Source: a virus
Virus record (IMG/VR): IMGVR_UViG_3300028394_000223
Coordinates: 1-31,484 of that record
Direction: 5' to 3' (one strand)
DNA length: 31,484 nt
The first letter of the stretch is position 1, and each line of letters opens with the position of its first letter. This document shows positions 1 through 6,690 of this stretch, piece by piece. The notes under the pieces were generated by a model. That model saw only the letters and a list, made by a program, of their open reading frames with translations, did no database searches and was not told the origin of the DNA. The translations under genes were made by a program, and so were the position numbers.

Positions 1-12
1 CATAAGTTCTCC
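1..12 (-). promoter_or_regulatory. Ribosome binding site and ATG at the window edge
   Basis: On the minus strand GGAG (12-9) is followed by five bases and then ATG at 3-1. The gene itself leaves the window. If the window is a closed circle, this ATG reads directly into the bases at 31484 and downward, in frame with the small terminase gene, adding 20 residues in front of its annotated start. Otherwise it is the first codon of an unknown gene. Confidence 0.6.
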
Positions 13-66
13 ATGAATGACGAAAGACCCCGACGGATTGTCAAGGTCTGTTTCTTTTCGGGCGCT

Positions 67-84
67 CTGAGTGAATACACTCAG
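67..84. promoter_or_regulatory. Perfect inverted repeat, candidate operator
   Basis: CTGAGTG, four bases, CACTCAG form a perfect 7-bp inverted repeat. On the minus strand it overlaps the proposed -10 box (88-83) and the expected transcription start near 75, a usual place for a repressor or activator site. There is no T-run after it in the direction of the genes, so a terminator is less likely. Confidence 0.5.
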
Positions 85-113
85 TGTAGCACACCGTTTG
101 GAAGTCGTGTCAA
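83..113 (-). promoter_or_regulatory. Candidate promoter for the late (packaging/structural) genes
   Basis: Minus-strand TTGACA (113-108) is followed after 19 bases by TACACT (88-83), preceded by TG one base upstream (extended -10 type). The 19-base spacer is longer than ideal. It starts over the stop codon of the preceding gene and points toward the ATG at the window edge. It is the only sigma-70-like site seen in front of the structural block if the genome is circular. Confidence 0.4.
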
Positions 114-877
114 ACCGAATGTGCAGACCGAACTCGGTTGAACTCTTGCAGGTCTATCAGCTGACCCTTGCGCTTGAGTCTGTGCTTGCTGACTACATTG
201 CGAACCTGTCGCTCAGTGATGCCTGTCCAGTTGGCGATGGCTTCAGTGTCGAGCCAAATCTCAATGCCAGGTGTGGATGTTGCAACGGCAATGAGTCTGG
301 CTGGTGTCCATTGACTGCCACACTTGCGACAGGTGACAGGTTCGAGCAGGTCATCACCTTTGACTGGAATCAAGGCGTTGCAGGTTGTGCCGTCTTCGTT
401 GGTGGCAGGGCATGGGATGCGCTTGACTGGATCAAGGAAGCGTCGTGCAGCGGTCATGCCGGTCGAATGAATGTCGGCTATCTCTCGGGCGAACTCGTCA
501 ACCCATTCCTGCTCAAGTGTCCAGTCGAGGTGCGACAAGTGGAACTTGACAGTGAAGGCAACTTCAGCCTCGACTGTTGGTTGCTTTGGCACTAGGGCAA
601 CAGGTGAAAGGTTGCGGTCTGCCCGAATAACCTTCTCCCATTCGTGCAGGGTGTTCAAGATGGCTTGACCTGCCACGAAGTCTAGGGCCGACAGGTTCAC
701 CCCGATGGTCATCTCGCCTGTGTTTGTGCCATGTCCACCACGCTGAGGTTGAAGGCAATAGTGGGCTTCTTGGTGTAGTGCTGGCAGGTCTGCTAGGCGT
801 TGGCTAAGTCGTACGGCGCAACCTTTGCACAAGGGTGACACGCCTCGTTCTTCACGGTTACAGATTCGGCACTTCAC
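110..877 (-). CDS. Zinc-finger and helix-turn-helix DNA-binding protein
   Basis: A 255-residue protein. The N-terminus has a CxxC...CxxC zinc finger (C3, C6, C17, C20), a second zinc ribbon lies around residues 152-187 (C-x7-C, then CRKCG), and the last ~45 residues look like a helix-turn-helix segment (TGITERQVRNVVSKHRLKR). This layout suggests a DNA-binding regulator or a replication accessory protein; the exact role is not known to me. The start is a GTG that overlaps the stop of the upstream gene (TAGTG). It is the last gene of the early unit and the candidate late promoter begins over its stop codon, so it might act as a late-gene activator; that is inference. Confidence 0.7.
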   Translation of the reverse strand: MKCRICNREERGVSPLCKGCAVRLSQRLADLPALHQEAHYCLQPQRGGHGTNTGEMTIGVNLSALDFVAGQAILNTLHEWEKVIRADRNLSPVALVPKQPTVEAEVAFTVKFHLSHLDWTLEQEWVDEFAREIADIHSTGMTAARRFLDPVKRIPCPATNEDGTTCNALIPVKGDDLLEPVTCRKCGSQWTPARLIAVATSTPGIEIWLDTEAIANWTGITERQVRNVVSKHRLKRKGQLIDLQEFNRVRSAHSV

Positions 878-1239
878 TAGAATGGTGGCCTTTCGGTTGT
901 CATCAGCTCGTAACGGCTGGCGAAGTAGTTTGGGTGACCTTCTGCAATCATGCCTGTCGGGTCACATTCGTGCAAAGCCAGAATTGTCTTGTGATTGTGA
1001 TCGTCGGGCTGGATGTTGAACTGACTCCGAACGCTGGCTCTGAACCCTTGGTCGTGCCGTCGTATCTGGTAGGTGCGCCGCCCTGACAATCTCGCCAGAA
1101 TCTCACCGGTCAGGTCTAGTGGCTCAACTCCGAGTGTGGTCAGGATTCCCCCGACCCAGAGTGTCCAGGTTGGCGACTGACACTTGTGGCATGAATCTGG
1201 CTTGGCGGTCGTACTGACTAGGTGTTCGAAGTGTGTCAC
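877..1239 (-). CDS. Hypothetical protein with one CxxC pair
   Basis: A 120-residue protein I do not recognise. A single CHKC pair sits near the N-terminus (C17, C20), and C91 is the only later cysteine, so a complete zinc site is doubtful. The predicted start is GTG at 1239-1237 with AAGAGG touching the start codon, which is too close for a normal ribosome binding site, so the true start is uncertain. It ends in a TAGTG overlap with the next gene. The DNA upstream holds the GGGGCARTA repeat cluster, and one repeat (1245-1253) lies within ten bases of the start codon, so a protein binding that repeat could control this gene. Confidence 0.55.
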   Translation of the reverse strand: MTHFEHLVSTTAKPDSCHKCQSPTWTLWVGGILTTLGVEPLDLTGEILARLSGRRTYQIRRHDQGFRASVRSQFNIQPDDHNHKTILALHECDPTGMIAEGHPNYFASRYELMTTERPPF

Positions 1240-1333
1240 CCTCTTATTGCCCCAATGGGGTGGAATGGGGAAGTGTTGTTACATACAATCAACCCCCCCC
1301 TTATAGGGGGTGGGGTATATTGCCCCGTTCGGT

Positions 1334-1363
1334 TGGGGCAGTATGGGGCAGTATGGGGCAGTA
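1334..1363 (+). repeat. Three perfect 10-bp tandem repeats
   Basis: TGGGGCAGTA occurs three times with no gap (1334-1343, 1344-1353, 1354-1363). The 10-bp period is about one helical turn, so bound proteins would sit on the same face of the DNA, as in iteron arrays. Confidence 0.85.
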
Positions 1364-1368
1364 AGGAG

Positions 1369-1377
1369 TTATCCACA
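1369..1377 (+). promoter_or_regulatory. DnaA box (TTATCCACA)
   Basis: An exact match to the bacterial DnaA box TTATCCACA, six bases from the third tandem repeat and six bases from the stop of the replication gene. A single 9-mer can occur by chance; the neighbouring repeats make it worth noting. Confidence 0.5.
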
Positions 1378-1383
1378 GGCTAA

Positions 1384-3540
1384 TCATGCCAATTCTGCGT
1401 TGAATGTGGATGCCTCATTGACGTAGAATCGCTTCGTTTGGCCGTCAAGAACCATCCTGATTCGGTGCTGAAACTCGACTGTCTTGCGAGCCGAATCATA
1501 GTTGTCACTATTGCCACCGATGCCACGCTTCAGGTCTGTGGCCTTGATGCCAGGATTAGATCGCACGAAGTCCACAATCTCATCTTCCAACTTCTTCGCC
1601 CCAAATGTGCTGCGGTTGATTTCAGCGCCAGCGGTCACCTCACGGGTGGCAGGATTCCAACTGAGGTGGCGTTCTTCCATCTCCACGTCACGGCCACTAG
1701 CTGACAGGAATCGTTCACCATCTTTGTTCTTGTTGAGCATCCATCGGACATCTGCCCAGTCATCAAGTCTGGTTGCGCCTCTGGCTCGTTCTATGCCGTT
1801 TTCCTGCGCCCTACCGGTGTGAGTGGTCAGCAGTAGGTTGTCTACCCCTGCTCGTTCCTTGATAACGTCAAGCGTTTCTAGGAACACTCCGACCTCACTG
1901 TTGCTGTTTTCGTCGCCTGATCCTGAGAATGCTCGGGCGAATGGGTCAACAATCCATGTCTGACAGTTGAGTTCTTGCAGGATGTCAACCATCTGGTCTT
2001 CGATGTGTTGCACTGTCAGGGGCATTCTGCGCCCTCGTAGGTGGACTAGGGTGATGTGTTCGAGGTTGGTGATTCCTGCATCTCTGAGCCACCTGCGATA
2101 GGTTCGCTCGTCAACTTCATAGTTGAAGACCACAATTCGCCCTTGGTGCTGGTCAATGTCGAACTTTCCTAGAAATGCTTTCTGGTCTGCCAGTGCCTTG
2201 ATGAAGTTGTTGACCAGTGTGGTCTTGCCTGATTTGTAGGCAGCGGCTAGCAGGATGTTTGAACCGGTCGGGAACAGTTCCTTGATAAGCCATGTCGTAT
2301 CAACATCGGGAAGTTCAAGTTCTCGGGCGAGGTTGGCGGTGTAGATTGGCGGCTCGTAGAGTTTGGCTGCCTGTTCGTTCTTGAGGTGTTCCCTTGCCAT
2401 CTGACGAATCCGCTGTTGTTGAATCTCAGCTGCGAGCATGAGTTCTTGTCCTCGGTTTTGTCCCCCCTCTTCCAACACTTCACCTGTGTCTGGGTCGACG
2501 TTTGTGGGCATCTGGAACGCTGGCAGGGAATAATCTGGAACAATGGCAATACTTCCGTACCCTTGACCTCTGAGCGCCTTGGTGGACTGTTTGAAGGCAT
2601 CCTCACTTAGTGAACCGAAGGTGAACAGCGTGAATACGGCCCACTTCGAATAAGGCTTCTCTTGCTCGAACTGGGTTGAGGTGCTGAACACATAAAGGTT
2701 GTCAGACTCGGTGCGACCTGTCGTGGCGCTGATGCCGTGATCCTTGCCCGGTCTTGTCCATTGGGTTTCACCTGAGCGCATGGTCATGATCTTCTTCCAG
2801 CCAGCAGGAATGAGCAGTTCATCCCAAGTGGTTCGGGCGTTGTAGTCATCACCTGGGCTGAGGTTGCCGTCTGGAATCTTGGTGGTGATGGATCGCACGA
2901 TTTCTTCTTGCACTGGCATCTCATCGAACAGCATGAACAGCAGGTGCAACTCTTGGCGCTCATCTTCAGTGAACGTCACAATGTCGGCTGGGGTCTTACC
3001 TTCGAGCCTGACCCAAGGCTTGCCTGACGGGTGGACTGTGCCACCTGACGGAGCGACGACGACGAACCCACCTTCGCCTCGGGTTTCAATCCAGCATTCG
3101 GGGTTGTCGTTTGCGCCTGGTCGCTGGGCGAGTTTGGTGTTGCCTGGCACGTCACCGTCGATGCGGTAGAGCCAATGGATGCCACCTGACGGGGTCATCT
3201 CAATGTAGGTGGATTGCAGCTTGTCCCAGATGTCGCCAATTTCGGCCTTGTGGGCGAGTTCTCGGGCTTCATCAAGTATCCCTGCTGCCACTGCCCGACC
3301 TTCAAGTTCGAGCATTTCAAGGTTGCCACTGACTTTGCCAGTAATGATGCCGAACCCTTGAGCGTTGGTTGCCCATGTCACCAGTTGTTCTGGCGTTGTC
3401 ATGTCGGTCTGTGCCTGTTTCCATGATCCTGCCGGTGCTTTCGAGCCGTCTTCACGAACTGGCACGACATTGACACCTGCGAGCAGGAACTCTAGGGCGG
3501 AATGGAGTGGCGAGGTTGTCGGTTGTGGGTCGGGGTTCAT
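1384..3540 (-). CDS. Primase-polymerase/helicase fusion replication protein
   Basis: A 718-residue replication protein. Residues ~12-185 match the bifunctional primase/polymerase (Prim-Pol) fold: the acidic strand NLEMLELEG (73-81), the histidine motif PSGGIHWLY (117-125) and ETRGEGGFVVVAP (152-164). Residues ~405-640 are a RecA-like ATPase of the RepA/AAA_25 type: Walker A AAYKSGKTT (433-441), Walker B TWIVDP (528-533) and LTTH (571-574). The C-terminus (~650-710) resembles a winged helix. Together these would prime and unwind DNA at the phage origin. The catalytic acids of Prim-Pol appear as E78/E80 rather than the more usual D-x-D. The start ATG has AGGA six bases upstream. No DNA polymerase gene was seen, so the host polymerase is probably used. 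Confidence 0.88.
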   Translation of the reverse strand: MNPDPQPTTSPLHSALEFLLAGVNVVPVREDGSKAPAGSWKQAQTDMTTPEQLVTWATNAQGFGIITGKVSGNLEMLELEGRAVAAGILDEARELAHKAEIGDIWDKLQSTYIEMTPSGGIHWLYRIDGDVPGNTKLAQRPGANDNPECWIETRGEGGFVVVAPSGGTVHPSGKPWVRLEGKTPADIVTFTEDERQELHLLFMLFDEMPVQEEIVRSITTKIPDGNLSPGDDYNARTTWDELLIPAGWKKIMTMRSGETQWTRPGKDHGISATTGRTESDNLYVFSTSTQFEQEKPYSKWAVFTLFTFGSLSEDAFKQSTKALRGQGYGSIAIVPDYSLPAFQMPTNVDPDTGEVLEEGGQNRGQELMLAAEIQQQRIRQMAREHLKNEQAAKLYEPPIYTANLARELELPDVDTTWLIKELFPTGSNILLAAAYKSGKTTLVNNFIKALADQKAFLGKFDIDQHQGRIVVFNYEVDERTYRRWLRDAGITNLEHITLVHLRGRRMPLTVQHIEDQMVDILQELNCQTWIVDPFARAFSGSGDENSNSEVGVFLETLDVIKERAGVDNLLLTTHTGRAQENGIERARGATRLDDWADVRWMLNKNKDGERFLSASGRDVEMEERHLSWNPATREVTAGAEINRSTFGAKKLEDEIVDFVRSNPGIKATDLKRGIGGNSDNYDSARKTVEFQHRIRMVLDGQTKRFYVNEASTFNAELA

Positions 3541-3570
3541 TGTGTCCTTTGTTGTCCTAGGTCGTGCAGA

Positions 3571-3759
3571 TTAGTTGACGGTCAGTTGTCCACTTCGGTT
3601 TCCATGTCTATCCATGTGGAAGGTGTGGCCAGTGTATTTGTGCTGTGTGTAAGTATCGCACCTGTCACACCAGTAGTTGTGTGGGGTTCTCAGATTTGGC
3701 AGTGTGAAGCCATCAACCTTGGCGCATTTGACACACATAAGTTCGGCGTAAAGGGTCAC
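3571..3759 (-). CDS. Small zinc-ribbon protein
   Basis: A 62-residue protein with CVKC (9-12) and CDRC (31-34), a four-cysteine zinc ribbon. The role is unknown; such proteins often bind nucleic acid or act as adaptors. The GTG start overlaps the stop of the micro-gene upstream (GTGA) and has AGGAAGGG a few bases before it. It lies directly upstream of the replication gene and is probably translated from the same message. Confidence 0.65.
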   Translation of the reverse strand: MTLYAELMCVKCAKVDGFTLPNLRTPHNYWCDRCDTYTQHKYTGHTFHMDRHGNRSGQLTVN

Positions 3760-3887
3760 TTGCCCTTCCTCTTGTCACGCCATTCTTGGAACTCTGTCCA
3801 CATCATGATGAACATTCCAAACGATAAGCAAGCCATAGTGACGGCTAGACCGGCAACGATTACTCCAGCAATGATTGTTTCGGTCAC
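3756..3887 (-). CDS. 43-residue single-pass membrane protein
   Basis: A micro-gene between two overlapping neighbours: GTG start at 3887-3885 inside the stop of the upstream gene (GTGA), and TGA stop inside the GTG of the next gene. The product begins MTETIIAGVIVAGLAVTMAC. A hydrophobic stretch (~5-30) is followed by a charged tail (EWRDKRKGK), as in a one-pass inner-membrane protein with the tail in the cytoplasm. It is open, ends exactly at the next start, and fills the gap that would otherwise lie here. Function unknown. Confidence 0.7.
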   Translation of the reverse strand: MTETIIAGVIVAGLAVTMACLSFGMFIMMWTEFQEWRDKRKGK

Positions 3888-4270
3888 AACGCACTATCCA
3901 ATGCCAACCTGATGCGGTAGGCGGCGGTCTTGTAACTCATGACAGGTGCATCGCCAGTGGGGTCATTCTCTAGCTTGGTGACAAGGTCGAGGATGGCTTC
4001 AATCTGGTGCTTGTATTGCATCAAGTCCATGTATTCGCCCTGCTTAAGGTAGATGCCACGATCAGTGTCGGCGTTGTGTTTGCGGATTGTGTCGATGGCT
4101 TTGGCTACCTCGTCAGGTGTCGGGGTTTGCAGGTCGGCAGTTGCCTCTGCCATCTGAGCCAGAATTGCCCGTCGCATTGCCCGAACACTTTCAAGGGCGG
4201 TGTCCACCTCTCGGGTGGCAGTGGCAATGCTTGCCTGAACTCGGTCGTGAATGTTGGTGTTTTCACACAT
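3884..4270 (-). CDS. Hypothetical helical protein
   Basis: A 128-residue, mostly helical protein without cysteine pairs or known motifs that I recognise. Heptad-like segments (residues ~8-45 and ~80-103) suggest a coiled coil. The ATG has AGGA six bases upstream. The gene belongs to the early unit near the replication protein. Function unknown. Confidence 0.6.
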   Translation of the reverse strand: MCENTNIHDRVQASIATATREVDTALESVRAMRRAILAQMAEATADLQTPTPDEVAKAIDTIRKHNADTDRGIYLKQGEYMDLMQYKHQIEAILDLVTKLENDPTGDAPVMSYKTAAYRIRLALDSAL

Positions 4271-4272
4271 GT

Positions 4273-4596
4273 CTAGTCCTCATCTCGGTGGTTGATGTTG
4301 TCGCAGAATCGGTCATGCTTGATGCGACCGTTCACGACCTTGCAGAAGTCCCCGTCAGCGCAAGGTGAGGCTGTGACCTCTGACGTGAATGTCAGGCTCG
4401 TGCCGGTCTTTGTGGTGTTGTCAACCGTAAAGTTCGGAAGGCTGACACAGTGAGCGTGAATGTCGAGCAGTGACAACACTTTGGTGATGGCCTTTCGGGC
4501 GCAGTCGTAGCATCGACCGACACCGCCATCTGGGCATTCGTTTCGAACCTCAGCCATCAAGGCTTCACAGGCTTCTTCGGGTATTTCAATGGTCAT
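4273..4596 (-). CDS. Hypothetical cysteine-containing protein
   Basis: A 107-residue protein that starts MTIEIPEEACEALMAEVRNE. I chose ATG at 4596-4594 because AGGA precedes it by six bases, while the longer frame (to 4665) would read through a strong hairpin. It has several cysteines, including a CxxC pair (RCYDCA, ~C29 and C32), C11, C21 and two near the C-terminus (SPCADGDFCKV), which may bind metal. The stop (TAG) lies just before the next ATG. Function unknown. Confidence 0.6.
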   Translation of the reverse strand: MTIEIPEEACEALMAEVRNECPDGGVGRCYDCARKAITKVLSLLDIHAHCVSLPNFTVDNTTKTGTSLTFTSEVTASPCADGDFCKVVNGRIKHDRFCDNINHRDED

Positions 4597-4618
4597 GGTT
4601 TGTCCTAGTTGTGAGGTG

Positions 4619-4665
4619 TTGAAAGGCTCGGCGCGACCTTCCCCTGCCGACACCGAGCCTTTCAA
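4619..4665. terminator. 13-bp stem hairpin between genes
   Basis: TTGAAAGGCTCGG (4619-4631) pairs perfectly with CCGAGCCTTTCAA (4653-4665) around a 21-base loop, in the 78-base gap between the genes at 4675 and 4596. In the direction of the genes no T-run follows the stem; T-rich DNA lies on the other side, as for plus-strand termination. It could be an atypical terminator, an RNA-processing or attenuation structure, or a protein site. Confidence 0.55.
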
Positions 4666-4674
4666 GTTTTGTTG

Positions 4675-5142
4675 TTACTTGCTGGCGGTCAGCTGTGCGA
4701 TGAGTGCCGCGATGGCAGGATCGTTCACATCTGCCACTGGTGTTGCACTTGGAGCAGGTGTTGCACTTGGCGCAGGTGTGGCGATGTTGCCAGTGGCCTT
4801 TGCCTGGACATAGGCGACCGCCTTGGCGGTGTCACCGTCGTTGGCTGCTTCAAGTACCCAAGGCGCAGACTGTCCAGGTCGTGCGATGCCCTGACCCATG
4901 CGACCGAGTACCTGAGCGCCGATGTTTGACTTCAGGTTGGCGATGAGTCCACGCCCGAAGAACAGAACGTCGTGGTATTCCTCGTTAGTGTCTAGGTCGA
5001 CTACGTCAACAGCGATGGCTGATGACTCGCCGAATGCGGTCGTGATGGATTCCTTGAACTCAAGTGGAGTCACAAGGAGCAGGTGGCCCAGCAGGTCTGC
5101 TGGCTTGACCGAGTCTGACCCGGTCGATGGTGCTGCGAACAT
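4675..5142 (-). CDS. Candidate single-stranded DNA-binding (OB-fold-like) protein
   Basis: A 155-residue protein starting MFAAPSTGSDSVKPADLLGH, with a beta-rich core (LLLVTPLEF...VDVVDLDTNEEYHDVLFF, residues ~20-62), a GQGIARPGQSAPWVL segment (~84-97), then a flexible Ala/Pro linker with a repeated ATPAPS unit and a short C-terminal helix. The order (core, Pro/Ala linker, tail) resembles phage ssDNA-binding proteins, and it sits beside recombination nucleases. The assignment rests on layout and context, not on a diagnostic motif. AAGGACAAGTT precedes the ATG. Confidence 0.5.
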   Translation of the reverse strand: MFAAPSTGSDSVKPADLLGHLLLVTPLEFKESITTAFGESSAIAVDVVDLDTNEEYHDVLFFGRGLIANLKSNIGAQVLGRMGQGIARPGQSAPWVLEAANDGDTAKAVAYVQAKATGNIATPAPSATPAPSATPVADVNDPAIAALIAQLTASK

Positions 5143-5190
5143 AACTTGTCCTTCTTGTTGGTTGATCCGTTGACGGTTGCCAGCGGAAAT

Positions 5191-5385
5191 CTAGTTGGTG
5201 AGGTTGTCGTCTTTGTGCTTATCGTAGTCATCAGGCAAGACATCCCAAGGGTCAAGGTTGAAGTATTCCTTGCGAGCATCTTCTTCAGCTGACATTTGCC
5301 CGAGTGCTTGGCAGAACAGGGCGGCAAAGAATCCTGCCCCAATCCCGACAACAGATGAACCCACAATGATGATGAATGTTTTCAT
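5191..5385 (-). CDS. 64-residue membrane-anchored protein
   Basis: Starts MKTFIIIVGSSVVGIGAGFF, a single hydrophobic segment (~3-27), followed by an acidic soluble tail (DPWDVLPDDYDKHKDDN). I chose ATG at 5385-5383 because a long purine-rich ribosome binding site (GGGGGG AAAGC) precedes it and it overlaps the stop of the Cas4-like gene (ATGA). A longer upstream start exists but has neither feature. Function unknown; an inner-membrane protein is likely. Confidence 0.65.
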   Translation of the reverse strand: MKTFIIIVGSSVVGIGAGFFAALFCQALGQMSAEEDARKEYFNLDPWDVLPDDYDKHKDDNLTN

Positions 5386-6131
5386 GCTTTCCCCCCTGGG
5401 CATCCAGTTGATAGGTCGGTTGACCCTGGCACATACCAAGGGCAGTAGGAACAGTTCCTCGAACTTGATGCTGGAATCATCTCCCAGCGTTCAGGGTTGG
5501 TGTCAGGGTCTAGCATGGCAATCAGTTCGACGGTTGAGTCTAGGCGCAGCATGGCTTCAATCGCCACGTCTTTGTCATAGTCGCCGACCCAAGTGTGCAT
5601 CCCGGTCAGCATTCCCCCAAGTGGGTAGAACGCCAGCGCAATCTTCTTGACCTCGTATCCCTGCTGTTCCAACCCGTAGCCGTAGACATTCAACTGGATC
5701 ACTTGCTGTTCAGTTGGGCCGTCGCTCTTTCGGGTTTTCATGCTGGTCGCACCGACACATTTGTGGTCAATGACTGTTCCATTCTTGCGGTCGAACAGGT
5801 CAAGCGTTCCTGACAGTCCAGGGCGAGCCTCGACCCGATGTTCCACCAACCAGTCAGCGTCACCGTTGTCAGCCTCAAACGCTTCGGCTAGCCACGCATG
5901 AATCGCTGTGCCTGACACCGACGGCCAAGGGTCACTGAATGAATTGGTCTTGTCGACCTCTAACAGCTTGTAGGACAGTTTCCGCAGACACGGGTCGCCT
6001 ATCTCTGACGGCCCAATCCTGACCACTTTGGATCGTGGACTGTTGTCAGACTTCGCCCGAATGACGTTGGTGATGGTGTCCTTGAGTGCCTGTTCAGGTG
6101 TCACTGGTGAGGCAAAGGTCGGGGTGGTCAT
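5382..6131 (-). CDS. Cas4/RecB-like PD-(D/E)XK exonuclease with 4Fe-4S cysteines
   Basis: A 249-residue nuclease. The core has H78 (GTAIHAWL), D111 (SGTLDLF), then D122-H-K124 (VIDHKCV) and the Q/Y helix (QVIQLNVYGYG), as in RecB-family nucleases. One N-terminal cysteine (C48, in GDPCLRKL) and three near the C-terminus (C227, C230, C244) match the iron-sulfur arrangement of Cas4 and AddB. Such phage enzymes resect DNA ends for recombination or replication. There is no CRISPR array nearby, so a CRISPR role is not suggested. The ATG overlaps the upstream stop (TGATG). The small coiled-coil protein immediately upstream is a likely partner. Confidence 0.85.
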   Translation of the reverse strand: MTTPTFASPVTPEQALKDTITNVIRAKSDNSPRSKVVRIGPSEIGDPCLRKLSYKLLEVDKTNSFSDPWPSVSGTAIHAWLAEAFEADNGDADWLVEHRVEARPGLSGTLDLFDRKNGTVIDHKCVGATSMKTRKSDGPTEQQVIQLNVYGYGLEQQGYEVKKIALAFYPLGGMLTGMHTWVGDYDKDVAIEAMLRLDSTVELIAMLDPDTNPERWEMIPASSSRNCSYCPWYVPGSTDLSTGCPGGKA

Positions 6132-6454
6132 CAGTAGGACTCATTGCCGGTCAGGATGGTGAAGCGCTTGGCAACTGACTTCTTGGTCACCAGTTCCAAC
6201 ACTTGCGGTGGCAACACTTCACGAAGTTTCTTCACGTCGATGCGCTCAGATTCAACCGTTGCCCAGCGGACAACAGGCTGACCAGCCACAGTGCCAATCT
6301 CATGGTCGCCTAGTGCAGCCTCAATGTGGCTTCGTGCGATGTCGATTTGCTCGGCAATCTGTGCAGCCTCTAACTTCAGGCGCTTGTATTCGTCGACCCA
6401 TCGAGCGATGCTCAGGTCAAAGTCAATTTCGGTTGGGTTGATTTCGAGGCTCAC
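6131..6454 (-). CDS. Small helical protein coupled to the Cas4-like nuclease
   Basis: A 107-residue protein. The N-terminal half is a charged helix (residues ~15-50, likely coiled coil). The C-terminal half, with IGTVAGQPVVRW and then KKLREVLPPQV...KRFTI, resembles the tail domain found behind some phage YqaJ-type exonucleases. It starts with a GTG overlapping the upstream stop (GTGA) and ends in TGATG with the nuclease gene, so the two are probably made together and may form a complex. That resemblance is from memory and should be tested. Confidence 0.6.
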   Translation of the reverse strand: MSLEINPTEIDFDLSIARWVDEYKRLKLEAAQIAEQIDIARSHIEAALGDHEIGTVAGQPVVRWATVESERIDVKKLREVLPPQVLELVTKKSVAKRFTILTGNESY

Positions 6455-6690
6455 AGTTCAATCCCCGTTTCACGAGCGAGGCTGACACCGATTGGTGAAC
6501 CTGTGGCGTTGTCCTTGAGGGCCTGAGTCGCATTCCTTGCCTGAGCGAGTTTGATGCGCTGACGGTCAATCTCCATCTTCCCCATCAACTTGTCAGCTGC
6601 AATTCGCAGGTTGCGGATGGTCACGAATCTTCCCACCTGGTAGGCGGTGAAGGCGATGACGAGATTCGTCAGCCAGAATAGTGTGTTCAT
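6451..6690 (-). CDS. 79-residue single-pass membrane protein
   Basis: Starts MNTLFWLTNLVIAFTAYQVG: a hydrophobic N-terminal segment (~3-21), then a basic helical stretch (RNLRIAADKLMGKMEIDRQR) that would lie in the cytoplasm. I use ATG at 6690-6688 because GGACAA lies just before it and it overlaps the stop of the WhiB-like gene (ATGA); the longer frame starts inside that gene. Function unknown. Confidence 0.65.
   Translation of the reverse strand: MNTLFWLTNLVIAFTAYQVGRFVTIRNLRIAADKLMGKMEIDRQRIKLAQARNATQALKDNATGSPIGVSLARETGIEL

Larger units (their letters stand above)
1245..1377. repeat. Five GGGGCARTA repeats, candidate replication origin or control region
   Basis: The 144-base gap between the replication gene and the next gene holds five copies of the 9-mer GGGGCARTA. 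Two are on the minus strand (1253-1245 and 1326-1318, GGGGCAATA) and three on the plus strand (1335-1343, 1345-1353, 1355-1363, GGGGCAGTA). Copies 2 and 3 face each other as an inverted repeat. Between them lies a C-tract/TTATA/G-tract stretch (1293-1315). A DnaA box follows. Position directly behind the primase-helicase fits an iteron-type origin or an autoregulatory site. Confidence 0.6.

Noticed and set aside
16-44. Second TTGACA (44-39) as promoter for the edge gene
   Set aside because: No acceptable -10 box lies at 16-18 bases, and transcription from it would begin within the ribosome binding site of the edge ATG.
71-595. 174-codon frame on the plus strand
   Set aside because: It lies opposite the zinc-finger/HTH gene on the minus strand, which has cysteine motifs, gene overlap and direction in common with all neighbours. 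The plus frame has no ribosome binding site or motif.
5382-6131. CRISPR-linked Cas4
   Set aside because: No repeat-spacer array or other cas gene was seen. A phage recombination nuclease explains the gene and its neighbours.
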